Of a stretch of 15,503 bases of DNA, positions 13,172 to 15,503 are shown piece by piece. This DNA is from Desulfobacca acetoxidans (GTDB lineage: Bacteria; Desulfobacterota; Desulfobaccia; Desulfobaccales; 0-14-0-80-60-11), in NCBI GenBank assembly GCA_022736495.1, contig DZCR01000075.1, positions 1-15,503 on the forward strand. The letters run 5' to 3'. Position 1 is the first letter of the stretch. Each line of letters opens with the position of its first letter. The translations under genes were made by a program, and so were the position numbers. The notes under the pieces were generated by a model. That model ran no database searches. It had not been told where the DNA came from and worked only from the letters and a program-made list of their open reading frames with translations.

Positions 13172-13570
13172 GTGGATTTGAAAGCCTATTTTGATACTAT
13201 CAAGGGTCACGGCGTGCTGGGCACGGCCGACGCCTCCGGTCAGGTTAATGTGGCGGTTTTTGCCCGGCCCCACGTTATGGACGACGGCACTGTGGCCTTC
13301 ATTATGCCTCAACGCCTGACCCACAGCAATCTGCAGAACAACCTGCATGCGGCCTATCTCTTTCTGGAAACCGGCCCCGGCTACAAAGGCAAAAGGCTCT
13401 ATCTCACCAAAATCCGGGAAGAGCAGGACACCGAACTGCTCTATGCTCTGCGCCGCCGGACCTACCCCGCTGAACAGGAAATGCAGGAGGGGCCCCGCTT
13501 TCTGGTTTTCTTTAAAGTGGAAAAGATTTTGCCGGTGATCGGCGCAGGTGCGGGCGAAGAAAAAATCTAG
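13172..13570 (+). CDS. Pyridoxamine-5'-phosphate-oxidase-like flavin-binding split-barrel protein
   Basis: A 132-residue protein that fits the small PNPOx-like FMN-binding split-barrel families: 'MDLKAYFDTIKGHGVLGTAD' at the start (strand carrying the 'GxLGT' turn), 'GQVNVAVFARPHVMDDGTVAFIM' (23-45), then 'SNLQNNLHAAYLF' (52-64), the position where such proteins hold the flavin phosphate. The C-terminus 'PRFLVFFKVEKILPV' is the last strand. Start is GTG at 13172, preceded by GAGGGA about 8 nt upstream. The dimeric cytosolic fold usually binds FMN, haem or F420; vitamin B6 synthesis is unlikely because the protein is much shorter than PdxH. Neighbours downstream are an FAD oxidoreductase and a DUF5661-like protein, which suggests a redox role. 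The exact function is unknown. Confidence 0.85.
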   Translation: MDLKAYFDTIKGHGVLGTADASGQVNVAVFARPHVMDDGTVAFIMPQRLTHSNLQNNLHAAYLFLETGPGYKGKRLYLTKIREEQDTELLYALRRRTYPAEQEMQEGPRFLVFFKVEKILPVIGAGAGEEKI

Positions 13571-13595
13571 CCGACCGGTGCTTGTTTTGTCTTGC

Positions 13596-13625
13596 GGCCA
13601 TGGTTACGTAAAGAATACGTGGCCG
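13596..13625 (+). other. Imperfect hairpin downstream of the flavin-binding protein gene
   Basis: CGGCCA pairs with TGGCCG-like bases at the far side (ACGTGGCCG), with an inner ACGT pairing and a bulge. It lies 25 bp after the stop codon. There is no T-run, so it is at best a weak terminator or an RNA-stabilising stem. The rest of the 205-bp gap up to 13775 shows only a TATAGATAAT-like -10 candidate (13745-13754) without a matching -35. Confidence 0.25.
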
Positions 13626-13775
13626 GATTCCCTCGTCGCGACAGGTTCATGGTGCGTTTAACATGGCCCGGTCCTTTTCACCTCAGGCTCAGGTCTGGCG
13701 GTCTTGCCGACCTCGCGGTTGCCTCCGGTCCGAAAGAAAAACCGTATAGATAATCATAGCCAGAAAGGAGTAAAC

Positions 13776-14975
13776 ATGACCGCATATGTGATCATCGGTA
13801 ATGGCGTGGCGGCCAATGCCGCGGCAGAAAATATCCGGGAATTTGACCCGGATGGAAAGATCACCATCTTTTCCAGGGAAGACCGGCCTTTTTATTATGT
13901 GCCTGCCCTGCCGGAGTACCTGGCCGGGGACAAACAGGCGGACCAGGTCATCATTCATCCGCAGAGCTGGTACGAGCAGCACCGGATTGATCTGCATCTG
14001 ACCACCCCGGTTACCACCATAGACGCGGTTCGGAAAGTTGTGGAGACCGAGAAGGGGAGCTTTCCTTTTGACAAGCTCCTGTTGGCCGCCGGGGGCAAGT
14101 CCTTTATCCCGCCCATGAAGGGGGCCGACTCCCCGGGGGTGTTTACCCTGAAAACTCTGGCCGACGCCGACCGCATCAGGCACGCCGCCGCCCAGGCCAA
14201 AACCGCGGTGCTCATCGGCGGCGGTCTTTTGGGCCTCGAGGCCGGCAACGGCCTGCGCAAGAAGGGTCTGAAGGTTATTGTGGTGGAGTTCTTCCCCCGG
14301 CTCCTGCCCCGGCAGATGGATGTGCCCGGCGCGGCCATCCTCCAGAGCCAGATGGAGGACATGGGATTCACCTTTCACCTCGGAGCCACATCTGAAGAGA
14401 TTGTCTCCGGACCGGATGGTCTTCAGGTCTGCCTGAAAGGCGGGGACAAAATCAGAGGCGACCTGGTGCTCATTTCCGCGGGGGTCCGGCCGGATCTCAC
14501 CCTGGCCCAGGCCTTGGGATTGGAAGTGGACAAAGGAGTTAAGGTGGATGACAGCATGAAAACCTCCCGAGATGATGTGTACGCTGCGGGGGACCTCATC
14601 GAGCACCGGGGCCGCCTTTACGGCATCTGGCCGGCGGCCATGGAGCAGGGCAGGGTGGCCGGCGCCGCCATGGCGGGCCAAGAGGCGAAATATGAGGGCA
14701 CGCTGCCGTCCAATGTCCTGAAAGTGGTGGGCATTGACCTGGTTGCGGCCGGAGATATCGATGCCGACGGCAAGCTGGAAGCCATCATCCACCAGGATAA
14801 GGCCCAAAAGACCTATCGCAAGTTAGTCCTCCAGGATAATTGCCTGGTGGGGACCATTCTTTTGGGGGATATCCGGGGCAACTCCGAAATTCAGGCCGCC
14901 ATCAAAGCGAAAAAAGATATCAGCGCCCTGAAAAGCCAACTATCCCGACCAGATTTCGACTTTAAACGTCTTTAG
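13776..14975 (+). CDS. FAD/NAD(P)-dependent pyridine nucleotide oxidoreductase, rubredoxin-reductase/NirB-like
   Basis: A 399-residue flavoprotein. The start at ATG 13776 has AAAGGAG 5 nt upstream and places the FAD motif at the N-terminus ('YVIIGNGVAANAAAENIRE', 4-22); an in-frame ATG at 13704 lacks this support. The NAD(P) motif is 'VLIGGGLLGLEAGNGLRKKGLKVIVVE' in shortened form at 145-171, and the second FAD motif is 'DVYAAGDLIEH' (267-277). Where CoA-disulfide reductases and NADH oxidases keep a redox-active Cys in the N-terminal region, this protein has 'RPFYYVPALPEYLAG' with no Cys. It therefore resembles NADH:rubredoxin reductases or the N-terminal half of nitrite reductase NirB, passing hydride electrons to a small redox partner. 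No rubredoxin or nitrite reductase is nearby. The C-terminal ~100 residues match the dimerisation domain. The natural electron acceptor is unknown. Confidence 0.92.
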   Translation: MTAYVIIGNGVAANAAAENIREFDPDGKITIFSREDRPFYYVPALPEYLAGDKQADQVIIHPQSWYEQHRIDLHLTTPVTTIDAVRKVVETEKGSFPFDKLLLAAGGKSFIPPMKGADSPGVFTLKTLADADRIRHAAAQAKTAVLIGGGLLGLEAGNGLRKKGLKVIVVEFFPRLLPRQMDVPGAAILQSQMEDMGFTFHLGATSEEIVSGPDGLQVCLKGGDKIRGDLVLISAGVRPDLTLAQALGLEVDKGVKVDDSMKTSRDDVYAAGDLIEHRGRLYGIWPAAMEQGRVAGAAMAGQEAKYEGTLPSNVLKVVGIDLVAAGDIDADGKLEAIIHQDKAQKTYRKLVLQDNCLVGTILLGDIRGNSEIQAAIKAKKDISALKSQLSRPDFDFKRL

Positions 14976-15058
14976 AATAACCTGGAACATTGACCGCCGT
15001 TAACGCCGACTTGGGACCTGAATCAAGAAAGATTTAGCACGCAGAAAAGGAGCCTGTT

Positions 15059-15496
15059 ATGGAACTGCCCGTATATGTCCCCGTGGAAGAAGTACAGCGA
15101 GTCTGCAAGGCGCTCAACATCCGGGATTGGACCAAAGTCACGGATGGCAAGGTGCTGCCTGAAGAGGCCGAGGTGATTCTCAAGGAGGTCAATACCGAGG
15201 GCATGAACATCCCCCTGGAGGACTTCATCATCGGCCTGGAGGTGGAACTGGAACACGGCACCCGCTTTCAAGACGCCAATGTCACCAATAATCATCCCAT
15301 CTTAACCGCCAAGATCGTCCTGGCCCACCTCAAAGAGACCATGGACTACTACCAGCGCCTGGACGTGGCCGAACTGGAGGGCGACCTCCTCAAAGCCATG
15401 GCGGCCAAAAACCTATCCAAGGCCGCTGACAAATACCGGAAGCTGCTCAAGGCCAAATTGGCCCTGGCCCAGGCCGAATCACAGGAAATGCCATAA
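15059..15496 (+). CDS. DUF5661-like protein of unknown function
   Basis: A 145-residue cytosolic protein. The stretch 'IPLEDFIIGLEVELEHGTR' (51-69), followed by 'NVTNNHPILTAKIVLAHLKE' (74-93) and 'DYYQRL', matches what I remember of DUF5661, a family found in bacteria and some phages with no assigned activity. The conserved Glu62, Glu64, His66 and His90 look like a possible metal-binding set. An N-terminal ~45-residue helical part precedes it, and a charged helical tail (about 105-140) follows. AAGGAG lies 8 nt before the ATG. It is 83 bp after the FAD oxidoreductase on the same strand, so co-expression is likely. It ends at TAA 15494-15496, with AT-rich sequence to the window edge. The family call is from memory of the pattern. 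Confidence 0.8.
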   Translation: MELPVYVPVEEVQRVCKALNIRDWTKVTDGKVLPEEAEVILKEVNTEGMNIPLEDFIIGLEVELEHGTRFQDANVTNNHPILTAKIVLAHLKETMDYYQRLDVAELEGDLLKAMAAKNLSKAADKYRKLLKAKLALAQAESQEMP

Positions 15497-15503
15497 TAAA
15501 AAA

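Noticed and set aside
13704..13775. Upstream in-frame start for the FAD oxidoreductase
   Set aside because: The extra 24 residues are charged and unlike the family, and the ATG at 13776 has an ideal ribosome binding site and puts the FAD motif at the N-terminus.
13689..14807. A 372-codon minus-strand open frame opposite the FAD oxidoreductase
   Set aside because: Antisense shadow; no motifs, while the plus strand has both dinucleotide-binding motifs.

Overview
The window reads like a chromosomal stretch from a GC-rich anaerobe of the Desulfobacterota type, possibly near Desulfobacca. This is inferred from the gene content: a Re-citrate-synthase-like DRE-TIM enzyme, a two-subunit B12-dependent methylmalonyl-CoA mutase, and bacterial-type HisRS and AspRS. 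The protein genes are clearly GC-rich, the regulatory gaps are AT-rich, and several small hairpin elements lie between genes. No organism-specific marker such as rRNA is present, so the taxonomy is tentative.

Left part (1-3788). The window opens inside a plus-strand gene for the C-terminal, DNA-recognition end of a type IIG-like restriction/methylation protein. Its first ~350 bases are strongly AT-rich and the rest GC-rich, as if two modules had been joined. It converges on, and overlaps by 17 bp, a minus-strand group transcribed leftwards: a FlK-like hotdog thioesterase, the GTPase era, a small histidine-bearing membrane protein, and a membrane histidine kinase whose ATG directly follows the stop of the membrane protein gene. 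No response regulator is present.

Middle (3789-8335). A LysR regulator is divergent from the thioesterase across an AT-rich gap with a dyad. Then come hisS and aspS, probably one transcript from a TTGACA promoter. REP-like hairpins precede both genes. AspS should start at a GTG at 6398, not at the upstream GTG inside the REP-like element. A 141-bp inverted-repeat element begins at the aspS stop codon.

Central metabolism (8336-12811). The first gene is a 609-residue fusion: an N-terminal DRE-TIM acyltransferase resembling Re-citrate synthase and a C-terminal domain that looks like a Cache/PAS-type sensor, with no membrane segment. This is the most unusual object in the window. After a 433-bp gap with a G/C hairpin, a terminator-like hairpin and a candidate promoter come the catalytic and B12-binding subunits of methylmalonyl-CoA mutase as separate genes, with another inverted-repeat element between them. 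Together they link acetyl-CoA/oxaloacetate entry into citrate with propionyl-CoA/succinyl-CoA interconversion.

Right part (12812-15503). A strong rho-independent terminator closes the mutase unit. Three plus-strand genes follow: a small flavin-binding split-barrel protein, a rubredoxin-reductase/NirB-like FAD-NAD(P) oxidoreductase lacking a redox-active cysteine, and a DUF5661-like protein. Their linkage suggests a redox or stress-related cluster of unknown role.
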